Origin: JAQIBY01 sp034658655
GTDB taxonomy: Bacteria > Bacteroidota > Bacteroidia > Bacteroidales > ML635J-15
Length of the DNA stretch: 35,873 nucleotides
NCBI GenBank assembly: GCA_034658655.1
Contig: JAYEFQ010000126.1
Span: forward strand, 1 to 35,873
Reading direction: 5' to 3'
Part shown: piece by piece, positions 1 to 7,515 of the stretch
Layout of the letters: each line of letters starts with the position of its first letter
Numbering within the stretch: position 1 is the first letter of the stretch
Notes under the pieces: generated by a model
What the model was told of the DNA's origin: nothing
Seen by the model: only the letters and a program-made list of their open reading frames with translations
Databases searched by the model: none
Translations under genes and position numbers: made by a program

Positions 1-384
1 CGAAACTAAAGAATAAGTTGTCGTTGTTGTCGGAGATACTGTTATGTCATCATCGCTCGTTTCATCACTATGGTAATTGTTTACAGTGAAGTTTGAATTC
101 CCATCAGAATAAACCACGGTGTATGGTCCAACAGATGCTTCGATTGATACCGCAATGGTTGTATTTTCACCTTCGCATATTGTTGTATTACCAGAAGCAT
201 ATAGTTCGGCAACTTGAGCATTCGCATTTCCAGAAAGGAGTATCCCTAAAAATAGACTCAATGCAATCGTCATATATGTAAAGCGTTTTGACGATTTTTG
301 TTGATTGGTTTGATTTTTTTTAGAATGAAAGAATTGTAGCAAAGGCAATGCTACATCGGCAATGTTGTAGTTTTTTGAGTCCAT
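1..384 (-). CDS. Secreted Ig/PKD-like surface protein, N-terminal part (runs off window)
   Basis: The ATG at 384 opens a frame of 128 codons that is still open at base 1, so the gene is cut by the window edge. The translation starts MDSKNYNIADVALPLLQFF, has a basic stretch (KKNQTNQQKSSKRF), then a hydrophobic segment (MTIALSLFLGILLSGNANA) ending in a plausible signal peptidase I site before Q. The mature part has CEGENTTIAVSIEASVGPYT and ends SPTTTTTYSLVS, which is the phrasing common in beta-sandwich (Ig/PKD/SprB-like) repeats of large exported Bacteroidota surface proteins. The stretch of about 35 residues before the hydrophobic core is unusually long for a signal peptide; the methionine beginning MTIALSL is an alternative start. 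The domain family is inferred from phrasing only, and the rest of the protein is not visible. Confidence 0.72.
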   Translation of the reverse strand, partial: MDSKNYNIADVALPLLQFFHSKKNQTNQQKSSKRFTYMTIALSLFLGILLSGNANAQVAELYASGNTTICEGENTTIAVSIEASVGPYTVVYSDGNSNFTVNNYHSDETSDDDITVSPTTTTTYSLVS

Positions 385-506
385 GATTCCTGTATTTTAA
401 TTATATATAACTAAAGTACTATGGGAACAGGACTTTTGAAATAGAGATAAATGCTTAATTTTATTCGGTGAAAATACGCAGGTAGTTTTTGTGTTTTAGT
501 CTTTTA

Positions 507-1436
507 TTATTGCAAGTGTTTAGTTATTTTTTTTGTCAATAAATTTATAGGTGTATTTACATCAATCCAATTAATTTTATGTCCTTCTTTTTCCATTTTA
601 CGAAACCATGTCATTTGGCGTTTTGCAAATTGATGAATCGCAATTTCGAGTTTTGATTGCATGCTGTCAAAATCAATTTGTCCTGAAATATACATGCCCA
701 TAAATTTATACTCCAGTCCGTAATAAATCATATCTTCAATAGTAAGTCCGTTTTCATAAAGCTGTTTCGCTTCTTCAATTAGGCCTTCATTTAAACGTGT
801 TTTAAGTCGCTTTGAAATTCGCTTTCTGCGTAACTCTCGTGAAATATCTGTTCCAAAGATGATGGGCTTTACTGTAGGGATGCTTAGTGATATTTCTGGA
901 TGATTTTTATAGTATTTTTGTATTTCTATTGCTCTGATTGCACGCTTTTTTGTGTCAGTATCGCTGCGGTTATGTTCCGATTTATATTTGCTTAATATTC
1001 CTTGTAATTCTTCTAATGGTTTTGTGCCTAAATCTTTACGTAGTAATTCATTGATTGGGACATGAACAAGTTTATATCCTTTTAACACTGCATCAATATA
1101 CATGCCTGTCCCACCACATAAAATTGGCATTTTCCCTTTTTCTGTTATTGATTTGAACACTTTGAAAAAATCATTTTGATATTCAAAGACATTATATTTG
1201 TATCCAGGATCAACAATGTCAATTAAATGATAAGGAATAGTTTTGTTATCGACTTTGAAATCGGCTAAATCTTTTCCCGTTCCTATATCCATTCCTCTAT
1301 AAACTTGTCTGCTATCTGCACTAATAATTTCTGAATCAGTTTGTATCGCAAGATTTGTTGCAATTTTAGTTTTTCCGCTGGCAGTGGGTCCTAAAATTAC
1401 AATTAAGTTTATGTGTTCATTCGGATGAAGTTTCAT
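507..1436 (-). CDS. miaA: tRNA dimethylallyltransferase MiaA
   Basis: MiaA transfers a dimethylallyl group to N6 of A37 in tRNAs reading UNN codons, the first step toward ms2i6A. At 309 aa it has normal family length. The P-loop GPTASGKT is near residue 16, followed by the substrate-binding ADSRQVYRGMDIGTGK, the HLIDIVDP segment and the GGTGMYIDAVLKG motif. The C-terminal QFAKRQMTWFRK is the usual family ending. The start is supported by a TAAATTTG -7-like box (1449 to 1442) only 5 nt upstream. It is divergent from the membrane-protein/smpB pair and its 3' end faces the truncated secreted protein gene, so it is probably transcribed alone. Confidence 0.97.
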   Translation of the reverse strand: MKLHPNEHINLIVILGPTASGKTKIATNLAIQTDSEIISADSRQVYRGMDIGTGKDLADFKVDNKTIPYHLIDIVDPGYKYNVFEYQNDFFKVFKSITEKGKMPILCGGTGMYIDAVLKGYKLVHVPINELLRKDLGTKPLEELQGILSKYKSEHNRSDTDTKKRAIRAIEIQKYYKNHPEISLSIPTVKPIIFGTDISRELRRKRISKRLKTRLNEGLIEEAKQLYENGLTIEDMIYYGLEYKFMGMYISGQIDFDSMQSKLEIAIHQFAKRQMTWFRKMEKEGHKINWIDVNTPINLLTKKITKHLQ

Positions 1437-1441
1437 GTAAA

Positions 1442-1449
1442 CAAATTTA
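1442..1449 (-). promoter_or_regulatory. -7 promoter box of miaA (TAAATTTG)
   Basis: On the minus strand TAAATTTG matches the Bacteroidota primary sigma -7 consensus TAnnTTTG exactly and lies 5 nt from the miaA ATG. No convincing -33 TTTG is visible. If functional, the leader would be almost absent. Confidence 0.5.
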
Positions 1450-1494
1450 ATGCATTTTTTTCAATGAAGCACGTGGAATGTTTGATGTTTTCTG

Positions 1495-1502
1495 TATTTT
1501 TG
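1495..1502 (+). promoter_or_regulatory. -7 promoter box of the membrane protein/smpB pair (TATTTTTG)
   Basis: TATTTTTG matches TAnnTTTG and lies 7 nt before the ATG at 1510. Together with the minus-strand box at 1442-1449 it makes a compact divergent promoter in a 73-bp gap. Confidence 0.45.
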
Positions 1503-1509
1503 TTTAATC

Positions 1510-2097
1510 ATGAAGCGAATGGATATAAATAAGCGGTTTGAATTGCTTGGTAAGTTAATAGGTAGCCCAATTGCAGTATGGGAAAGTGTTAAAAAAGTAA
1601 AGTTTTCTGTAAAGCAGTTCCGCAATGAATTTATTTTTCCGGCAATTGGCATTTTTGTGTTAGCAGAAATGATTGGGATGCTTATTGATGTAGAAACTCA
1701 ATTTGGTCCGAATTGGTTTATTATTATTTATTCGTTAGTATTAGGGGTAGGCCTTTATACAAGTTATTATTTGTCTGTGTTTTTGATGCGATTCCTTTTG
1801 AAATCATTTGAATTCAAAGGGAATACTGATTTTCTTTATTGGATGCTCGGTCTTCCATTGATTATTGGATATATCCCAATTGAAATTACAGCCTTATTTC
1901 AATCCATGTTTTTTTTAATATTGTTAATTGTTTATGCATTTGTTGTATTTTGGATTGGCACTCAAAAATTGGTGAATTTAGATCAAGATAAAAGACAAGT
2001 TTTTGGGATTCTTTCAATTTTGTTTAGTATTGCAGCACATGTTTTTGTGTTCTTTCTTATTATTGCAGTGAGAAGACCTATTATTGAATTATTTTAA
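1510..2097 (+). CDS. Multi-spanning membrane protein, Yip1-like
   Basis: A 195-aa protein with a short basic, soluble N-terminus (about 45 residues) and then about five hydrophobic segments, for example FIFPAIGIFVLAEMIGMLI, FIIIYSLVLGVGLYTSYYL, LGLPLIIGYIPI, MFFLILLIVYAFVVFWI and ILFSIAAHVFVFFLIIAV. The architecture and the LxWMLGLPLIIG-type segment resemble Yip1-domain proteins of Bacteroidota, but this is a resemblance rather than a motif hit, and the function is unknown. It ends 9 nt before smpB, so the two are probably co-transcribed from the promoter at 1495. Confidence 0.75.
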   Translation: MKRMDINKRFELLGKLIGSPIAVWESVKKVKFSVKQFRNEFIFPAIGIFVLAEMIGMLIDVETQFGPNWFIIIYSLVLGVGLYTSYYLSVFLMRFLLKSFEFKGNTDFLYWMLGLPLIIGYIPIEITALFQSMFFLILLIVYAFVVFWIGTQKLVNLDQDKRQVFGILSILFSIAAHVFVFFLIIAVRRPIIELF

Positions 2098-2106
2098 AAG
2101 TTATTT

Positions 2107-2562
2107 ATGGAAAATCAACGGATTCGTGAATTTAAGAATAAAAAGGCATCATATCAATATGAGTTAACTGAGCATTTTGTAGCAGGGATTCAATTGCGTG
2201 GAACCGAAATAAAGTCGATCCGTAATGGAAAGGTCAGCTTTACAGATGCATATTGTGTTGTTGAAAGTGATGAGCTGTTTGTTCGGGGTTTACATATTTC
2301 AGAGTATCGATTCGGTTCAATATATAATCACGAACCAAAACGACAAAGAAAGCTTTTGTTAAATCGACAAGAAATTCGAAAAATTCATAAAAGGATTAAA
2401 GAAAGAGGATATACCGTGATTCCTGTTGCGCTATTTATCAATGAGAAAGGACTTGCAAAACTTGAAATTTCCTTAGCTCATGGGAAACGCTTGCATGATA
2501 AGCGAGAAGGCATTAAAGAAAAAGATATGAAACGTGAAATGGAGCGTATTCGAAAAATTTAA
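2107..2562 (+). CDS. smpB: SsrA-binding protein SmpB
   Basis: SmpB binds the tRNA-like domain of tmRNA and delivers it to stalled ribosomes for trans-translation. The 151-aa length is typical. Visible family features are the N-terminal FKNKKASYQYEL, the core IQLRGTEIKSIRNGKVSF, HEPKRQRKLLLNRQEI, VALFINEKGLAKLEISLAHG and the basic C-terminal tail KRLHDKREGIKEKDMKREM that folds into the ribosomal mRNA channel. No tmRNA gene was found in the window. It lies directly downstream of the Yip1-like membrane protein. Confidence 0.97.
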   Translation: MENQRIREFKNKKASYQYELTEHFVAGIQLRGTEIKSIRNGKVSFTDAYCVVESDELFVRGLHISEYRFGSIYNHEPKRQRKLLLNRQEIRKIHKRIKERGYTVIPVALFINEKGLAKLEISLAHGKRLHDKREGIKEKDMKREMERIRKI

Positions 2563-2649
2563 ACATTTACCACTTTTGACTTTGTCTGCACCCCGATTTA
2601 TTTCCTGTTAATAATGTATACAAATAATTTGCGCTAATATTGTTTTTTA

Positions 2650-2735
2650 TCGGCAGAATTAGCGCTAATAGCATTAGTCTATCAGCACAATTAGCGCTAA
2701 ATATGCTGATAGATCGGCAAAATTAACGGAAGTAG
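2650..2735 (+). repeat. Degenerate 32-bp tandem repeat, 2.7 copies
   Basis: Units begin at 2650 (TCGGCAGAATTAGCGCTAAT), 2682 (TCAGCACAATTAGCGCTAAA) and 2714 (TCGGCAAAATTAACGGAAG), so the period is exactly 32 bp. The core ATTAGCGCTAAT is itself a 12-bp palindrome. Another TTTGCGCTAATATTG copy of the core occurs just upstream at about 2628. The array ends where the truncated DUF4143 frame begins. Confidence 0.75.
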
Positions 2736-3133
2736 TGATTTTCCGACTTAGTGGGTATAGTCGAAACTTGAGAAAAGAGGTGACAAAAATGGATAAATAT
2801 TATTTCTACGATAATGGTGTCCGAAATATGTTAATCGATAATTTTAAACGATTAGATTTTCGTAATGATATTGGTCAATTGTGGGGAAATTTTATTGTGG
2901 CTGAGCGTAAAAAATACTTGGCCAATAATAATATTCGATGTGGTGCTTACTTTTGGAGAACTTATACCGGTGCTGAGTTAGACTATATTGAAGAGGGGAA
3001 TGAAAGTTTAAAAGCCTGGGAAATCAAGTTTAGTAAGAAAACGAAACGCCCACATCAGTCTTTTATTCAGGCATATCCTGATGCATTAACACATTATGTG
3101 ACAAGAGATAATTATTGGGAGTTTATTTCGTAG
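2735..3133 (+). pseudogene. C-terminal remnant of a DUF4143/AAA_14 family ATPase
   Basis: The frame (GTG at 2735, open upstream to a TAG at 2675) encodes about 132 aa matching only the C-terminal part of the AAA_14/DUF4143 ATPases, which are usually around 380-400 aa. Visible family phrasing is FRLSGYSRNLRKEVTKMDKY, YFYDNGVRNMLIDNF, GQLWGNFIVAERKK, YFWRTYTGAELDYIEE (PD-(D/E)xK-like portion with the downstream WEIKFSKK) and the end YVTRDNYWEF. The P-loop and the whole AAA half are absent, so it cannot work as the parent enzyme. The DUF4143 part is well preserved without internal stops, which suggests recent truncation, or possibly retention of the nuclease-like fold as a short protein. Confidence 0.8.
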
Positions 3134-3156
3134 TAGAATAAACTCCCTTGTATTGT

Positions 3157-3867
3157 TTAGAAATTCGGTTTAAGCTCGTATTTTTGATAGAATTCATTAA
3201 TGACTTTCACAGCGTCATCAGTTGTATCGACAATGTGAAAAATATCCAAATCCGTTGGTGAAATATTGCGTTGGGCGTTAAGTACTTTAGCTTCTATCCA
3301 TTTGAACATATCACACCAGTAATCTTTCCCGACAAGAATAATAGGGAAGGATGCTATTTTTTTTGTCTGAATAAGTGTGATTGCCTCAAACAGTTCATCA
3401 AAAGTTCCGAACCCTCCGGGAAATACAATAAAACCCTGAGAGTATTTCATAAACATGACTTTACGGACAAAGAAATAGTCGAAGCCTATTAGATTTTCTT
3501 CTGGAATATATTTGTTTGGTGCTTGTTCAAATTCTAATATGATATTGCATCCGACCGATTTTCCACCAGCTTCAAAAGCACCTTTGTTTGCTGCTTCCAT
3601 AATTCCTGGGCCACCACCGGTAATAATTCCATAGCCGAATTTGGTGAGGTTTCCGGCCACTTCTTCTGCCATTTGGTAATATATATTCTCTGGTTTAGTT
3701 CTCGCAGAGCCGAAAACTGAAACGCATGGTCCAATTCTTGCAAATTTTTCATATCCCTGAACAAATTCAGACATGATTTTAAAAATGCCCCAACTATCAT
3801 TTGATTTTATTTCTTGCCAGGATTTTTCCTCCATAGATTCTTTTATTCTTTCTTCATCTGTTATCAT
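3157..3867 (-). CDS. LOG-family protein (TIGR00730, nucleoside 5'-monophosphate phosphoribohydrolase-like)
   Basis: At 236 aa it shows the lysine-decarboxylase-like Rossmann fold signature of LOG proteins: SVFGSART near residue 50, GYGIITGGGPGIMEAANKGA and FPGGFGTFDELFEAITLIQT, i.e. the PGGxGTxxE active-site motif. Characterised members hydrolyse the N-glycosidic bond of (cytokinin) nucleoside monophosphates; the older label lysine decarboxylase is wrong for this family. A near-consensus -7 box (TACTTTTA, 3900 to 3893) lies upstream. The nested inverted-repeat element at 3938-4047 lies 70 bp upstream of the ATG. Substrate unknown. Confidence 0.92.
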   Translation of the reverse strand: MITDEERIKESMEEKSWQEIKSNDSWGIFKIMSEFVQGYEKFARIGPCVSVFGSARTKPENIYYQMAEEVAGNLTKFGYGIITGGGPGIMEAANKGAFEAGGKSVGCNIILEFEQAPNKYIPEENLIGFDYFFVRKVMFMKYSQGFIVFPGGFGTFDELFEAITLIQTKKIASFPIILVGKDYWCDMFKWIEAKVLNAQRNISPTDLDIFHIVDTTDDAVKVINEFYQKYELKPNF

Positions 3868-3937
3868 AATTTCATCTTTTTTTGTGATAAGCTAAAAGTA
3901 CAAAAAGTTTTGTAACTACTCAGTGCTAAAATTAAAA

Positions 3938-4047
3938 ACATTAACACCGATTGTGATTTAAAACTACCGATATGCTACGCTTTGATTCGCCTATCGGTGT
4001 TGAATATATATCGGCATTATACTTGCAATTTTGATTAATAAATGGTA
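3938..4047 (-). repeat. Nested inverted-repeat element, copy 1 (110 bp)
   Basis: Read on the minus strand, this copy aligns base for base with the copy at 30847-30956, with few substitutions and the same 110-bp length. It contains an outer imperfect inverted repeat (left arm around TGCCGAT...ATTCAA, right arm TAAATCACAATCGGTG) and an inner one (ACCGATA / TATCGGT). It lies 70 bp upstream of the LOG-family start codon, pointing toward it. No coding potential is seen. Confidence 0.88.
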
Positions 4048-4134
4048 TAACTATTTAGACGCATTTGAAACGATGGCACGATAATCAGCTACATGGCGGA
4101 TGCAAAAAAAGAAAATATGGAACCTCGGATATCA

Positions 4135-4158
4135 AACAAGAGGTTGCAACCTCTTGTT
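4135..4158. repeat. 24-bp perfect palindrome
   Basis: The left half AACAAGAGGTTG is followed directly by its reverse complement CAACCTCTTGTT; a further ATC/GAT pair fits with one bulged base. As RNA it would give a 9-bp stem with a 6-nt loop. It lies 76 bp beyond the kinase stop codon on the minus strand, but no T-tract follows on either strand, so it is a poor terminator. The rest of the 366-bp gap 3868-4233 holds the repeat copy above and otherwise unremarkable sequence. Confidence 0.6.
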
Positions 4159-4233
4159 GATTCCAATGTTCTTTCTCCGATTTGCGGTGATTAGCTACTT
4201 TTGCTGATACTGATTAGTTACAAAGTTTTTAAT

Positions 4234-5226
4234 TTATGATTTATTCAACAGCTTTTTTATTACGCTAGTTTTTGTTTTTGGCTTTTCTCCCGGATCTTTT
4301 AGAAATGATATCATGTCATCTCTCATTGCCGTAGCTGTCTGATATCTAAGCTTTATTCCTTCTTGTAGGATTTTTATAATTACCTCGTTTGGTATTTTTT
4401 GCAACGATCCCTGCACTGGAAGTTTGTCTGTGGCTTTTTGAATAATCTCAAATAAATGATTATACATTTTAGCAGGTTGTTTGATTTTTTTATTCAGCTG
4501 CATATCAATGAGTTTTGCGGGGTTCTCGGTGAAAAATGCAGGTTGTCCTGTGTACATTTCCATAATGATTAAACCAATGCTATAAAGGTCAGTAGCTGGA
4601 TTTACCAAACTGTCATATTGTCTTAATAAAATTTCGGGTGAGGAATAAACGATAGAAAATGGGCTGCGAGTTTCGTGTTTAGTATAAACAGGAATGTTAT
4701 CTTTAGTTTTCGATAATTCAAAGTCTATTAGCCTGACATCCGGATTGTTCCAATTAATTTTATTCGTTTCTGTATCGTAAGCGATTAATATGTTTGATGG
4801 TTTAATGTTTCGGTGTATGATACCATCTTCGTGCATCGCTTGAATAGCATCTAAAAGCTTGATTGAAATATTTGCAATCAGTTTGTGGTTTGCTAATACT
4901 ATATTTTCTCTTATTAGCTCCTTTAAACTAATTGAAGGGATAAATTCTTGAACCATGTAGCGTTTGTTGCCCTGCACAATCAAGTCAAGCGTATTTATAA
5001 TTGCAGGATGATTGACTCGAATGTTTGCTTCTGCCAGAAACCGAATGGCTGCATGTTTATCTGTTTCAATTTTTGGATGCAGTCGTTTTATGATACATTT
5101 CTTTTTTGTATTTAGGTCTGCTCCAAGATATACAAATGAAAATTTACCCGCTGATAATATTGTCGTTTCATCATCGGGAAAAAATAGGTACGCCCCATTC
5201 ATCCCCTTTAAAACACTTCCGTTCAT
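4234..5226 (-). CDS. Ser/Thr protein kinase-like protein, probable pseudokinase
   Basis: A 330-aa protein with a single kinase-like domain and no transmembrane segment. Visible kinase features are the VAIK-type lysine (CIIKRL, K47), a helix-C glutamate candidate (FLAEANI, E66), the hinge MVQEFI, the catalytic loop HRNIKPSN (138-145), RLIDFELSK (D168) and the APE-like SSPEILL. Three positions deviate from active kinases: the glycine-rich loop reads SAGKFSFVYLG, the HRD aspartate is Asn140, and DFG is DFE. Lys142 and Asn145 of the catalytic loop are kept. ATP binding may persist but phosphotransfer is doubtful; this is inference from the motifs. The start codon lies 1 nt past the stop of the GWxTD gene, so the two are translationally coupled. 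Confidence 0.88.
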   Translation of the reverse strand: MNGSVLKGMNGAYLFFPDDETTILSAGKFSFVYLGADLNTKKKCIIKRLHPKIETDKHAAIRFLAEANIRVNHPAIINTLDLIVQGNKRYMVQEFIPSISLKELIRENIVLANHKLIANISIKLLDAIQAMHEDGIIHRNIKPSNILIAYDTETNKINWNNPDVRLIDFELSKTKDNIPVYTKHETRSPFSIVYSSPEILLRQYDSLVNPATDLYSIGLIIMEMYTGQPAFFTENPAKLIDMQLNKKIKQPAKMYNHLFEIIQKATDKLPVQGSLQKIPNEVIIKILQEGIKLRYQTATAMRDDMISFLKDPGEKPKTKTSVIKKLLNKS

Positions 5227-5227
5227 A

Positions 5228-6673
5228 TTAATGACTATTATAATATTCTAATGCTCTGTTTCCCCACTGATTATCGCTTTGCATTACGTCTTGATTATAA
5301 AGGTCATTATTCCGTTTGTTTAATAAACGATGCCAGTTTGGAGTTTGTAATTCGCCTCTAAGATTTGAGTGTAACAATTCGTAATCGTCACCTGCTAAGT
5401 TTGGGTTGTAAAATACAAATTTTAGATTTCGTTGACTTCCAATTTTGTAAAACGACCAAATTTCATAAGGATAGGCACTAGGTTCATGTCCTGATTGATA
5501 GGTGTCATTTGGGGAGCCGTAGGCTAAGAATACTCTGCCCCTGTCTGTTTCAAAACCTTCCTTTATTCGGGTTCTAAATAATTTATCTGCTAGTTTTACT
5601 TGTTTGTAATACACGTCCCATTCATTGCCTGGGTCGCCTGCATTTCTGTCGTACCAAAAGGAATAGAAAAAGCGTTGTTTTATTTTTGCCTCAGCAGTTT
5701 TGATTTTATGATCGATAAACTGTTTTTCACGTTCGTTCGCAATTGGTCGTAAGCATTGAATGTATTTTGTTAGTGAGTCGGAATGTTCCATATTTCCTGT
5801 AAACATTTGGCTCATTTCAAAGTTTTCTAATTTTTCAAAATCAATGGGGCTAAGGGGTTTACTGCGTTGGAAAAAATAGGAGACTTCTTTCTGCTTTTTA
5901 TTGTTTTTGTCTAATACTTCTATAACTAATTGATAATTTCCGGATGGCAGGCTTTCAATATTTAATTCCCCAAGTATGGGTAAATACTTTTCTGCTGACA
6001 TGCGTTTAAAGCGAGCGATATTTGGAATCGTTTTTCCGCTTTCATCTTCCTTTATATAATAGCGAATTAAAAAATCATCGCCAATTATTTTCTGGCTGTT
6101 ATATAATTCAGTATAAAATTTTATCGAGTTTATATTTCCGGGGAAGAAATTTGAAACATAAGGGATTAAATCAATCCCGTTTTTTGTTAATATGCTTTCA
6201 CTTGTGGATTCATAGTAATCTTCTAAAATTTGAATTCCTGAAAAACTTAGCATGTTTTCAGGAAAATCAATGCGTATTATGTCATTAATTTTGAATTGAT
6301 TATCTTCTGCATTTAAGTCTTTAATGATTAGTTCAAAATTATAAATGCCGGGTTTAATTGAGATTCGCTGTTGATCTAAAAAGTTTGGTTTTGGATCGTC
6401 TTCATTTTTTATGACTGGTGATTTTAGGACATATTTTTCAAATTTTTTGACTGTGTCTTGTTGTTTAAACAGGATAGTTACCTCAATTTTACTTTGATAT
6501 CCGTTTTCAGTAGCTTCAAAAACCGCAGAATTTCCAATTGTACTTAAATAGGTTTCAATATAAGCACCATCAGGAGAATAAAATGGGGCATAATGAAAAT
6601 ATGATTCTAAATTCTGAGCATTTGTGTTGAGCCCAATCAGTACGGTAAAAACGAGGAATAATATTTTTTTCAT
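5228..6673 (-). CDS. Secreted GWxTD domain-containing protein
   Basis: 481 aa starting with a signal peptide MKKILFLVFTVLIGLNTNAQ. The N-terminal 300 residues are mostly beta-type sequence without recognised motif. The C-terminal 150 residues carry the GWxTD-domain phrasing: QRFFYSFWYDRN, GNEWDVYYKQVKLADKLF, RGRVFLAYGSPNDTYQSG, YPYEIWSFYKIG and LKFVFYNPN. This domain is common in Bacteroidota and Acidobacteria exported proteins and its function is unknown. It lies 40 nt downstream of the inositol-phosphatase family gene and 1 nt upstream of the kinase-like gene, so it is likely expressed with both. Confidence 0.88.
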   Translation of the reverse strand: MKKILFLVFTVLIGLNTNAQNLESYFHYAPFYSPDGAYIETYLSTIGNSAVFEATENGYQSKIEVTILFKQQDTVKKFEKYVLKSPVIKNEDDPKPNFLDQQRISIKPGIYNFELIIKDLNAEDNQFKINDIIRIDFPENMLSFSGIQILEDYYESTSESILTKNGIDLIPYVSNFFPGNINSIKFYTELYNSQKIIGDDFLIRYYIKEDESGKTIPNIARFKRMSAEKYLPILGELNIESLPSGNYQLVIEVLDKNNKKQKEVSYFFQRSKPLSPIDFEKLENFEMSQMFTGNMEHSDSLTKYIQCLRPIANEREKQFIDHKIKTAEAKIKQRFFYSFWYDRNAGDPGNEWDVYYKQVKLADKLFRTRIKEGFETDRGRVFLAYGSPNDTYQSGHEPSAYPYEIWSFYKIGSQRNLKFVFYNPNLAGDDYELLHSNLRGELQTPNWHRLLNKRNNDLYNQDVMQSDNQWGNRALEYYNSH

Positions 6674-6713
6674 AGTGCTGTATTTTAATAATAGAACGAT
6701 TTTATGTTTGTTT

Positions 6714-7511
6714 TTATTTTGTATTCATGTAGGCTTGTACGGTTGACATAAAATCATCATGTAAATGCCCGTTTGTTGCGACAATTTCACCGCCATACAC
6801 GTATTGATTTTTATTTTTAAAATCACTAACTTTTCCACCTGCTTTTTGAACGATATATGCTCCTGCAGCAACATCCCAGGGCTTTAAGTTATATTCATAA
6901 AATGTTTCAAAACGCCCACAAGCAACATATGCTAAATCTGTGGCTGCACTACCTAAACGTCTGATACCATGAGTGTGATGCATGAAGTAGTTTAAACTTT
7001 TCATGAAATTGTCCAATCTAGAGAAATCGTTATATGGAAATCCTGTGGAAATTAGCGATTGATTAATGTGTACAGTTTTTGATACATGAATAGGTTTGTT
7101 ATTTAAATATGCATGGGTGCCTTCGTATGCATAAAACACCTCATCTAAGGATATTTCGTAAATAACACCTAAAATTGTTTCGCCATTGCGTTGTAGTGCA
7201 ATTGATATTGCATAAGGAGAAAGACCATGAATAAAGTTTGTCGTCCCGTCAAGCGGATCAATAATCCATGTGTATTCATGCTGACTTTCCGGGATTGTTT
7301 TTTCCTCTGTGATAAATCCTGCATCTTTTACCAAAGGCTTTAGAAAATCAACCAGCCGCGTTTCTGCCTCTTTATCTACGTAAGTAACAAAATCATTTAA
7401 TCCTTTTTTTTCAATATTATCAAAGGAAATTTTTGTTTGCTGTTGTTGAATAAATTTCCCGGTTTGAATCGCAATTTGTATTACTTGACTGCATAAAAGT
7501 TGTAAATTCAT
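6714..7511 (-). CDS. suhB: Inositol monophosphatase family protein (SuhB-like)
   Basis: The chosen start is the ATG at 7511 (MNLQLLCSQVIQIAIQTG, 265 aa), 4 nt after the mtaB stop; an upstream in-frame start at 7532 would overlap mtaB and adds residues not typical of the family. Family motifs are the metal-binding Glu in FITEEKT, WIIDPLDGTTNFIHG (DPxDGTxN) and KPWDVAAGAYIVQKAGG (WDxAAG). These are Mg2+-dependent, Li+-sensitive phosphatases of inositol or related sugar monophosphates; substrate specificity (inositol-1-P, or another sugar/nucleotide phosphate) cannot be told from the sequence. Confidence 0.93.
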   Translation of the reverse strand: MNLQLLCSQVIQIAIQTGKFIQQQQTKISFDNIEKKGLNDFVTYVDKEAETRLVDFLKPLVKDAGFITEEKTIPESQHEYTWIIDPLDGTTNFIHGLSPYAISIALQRNGETILGVIYEISLDEVFYAYEGTHAYLNNKPIHVSKTVHINQSLISTGFPYNDFSRLDNFMKSLNYFMHHTHGIRRLGSAATDLAYVACGRFETFYEYNLKPWDVAAGAYIVQKAGGKVSDFKNKNQYVYGGEIVATNGHLHDDFMSTVQAYMNTK

Positions 7512-7515
7512 AAGC

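Noticed and set aside
93..281. 62-codon plus-strand frame near the left edge
   Set aside because: It lies antisense to the well-supported signal-peptide and Ig-like frame that starts at 384 on the minus strand.
2563..2734. tmRNA gene next to smpB
   Set aside because: No tRNA-like ends or tag-like reading frame; the gap holds only the 32-bp repeats.
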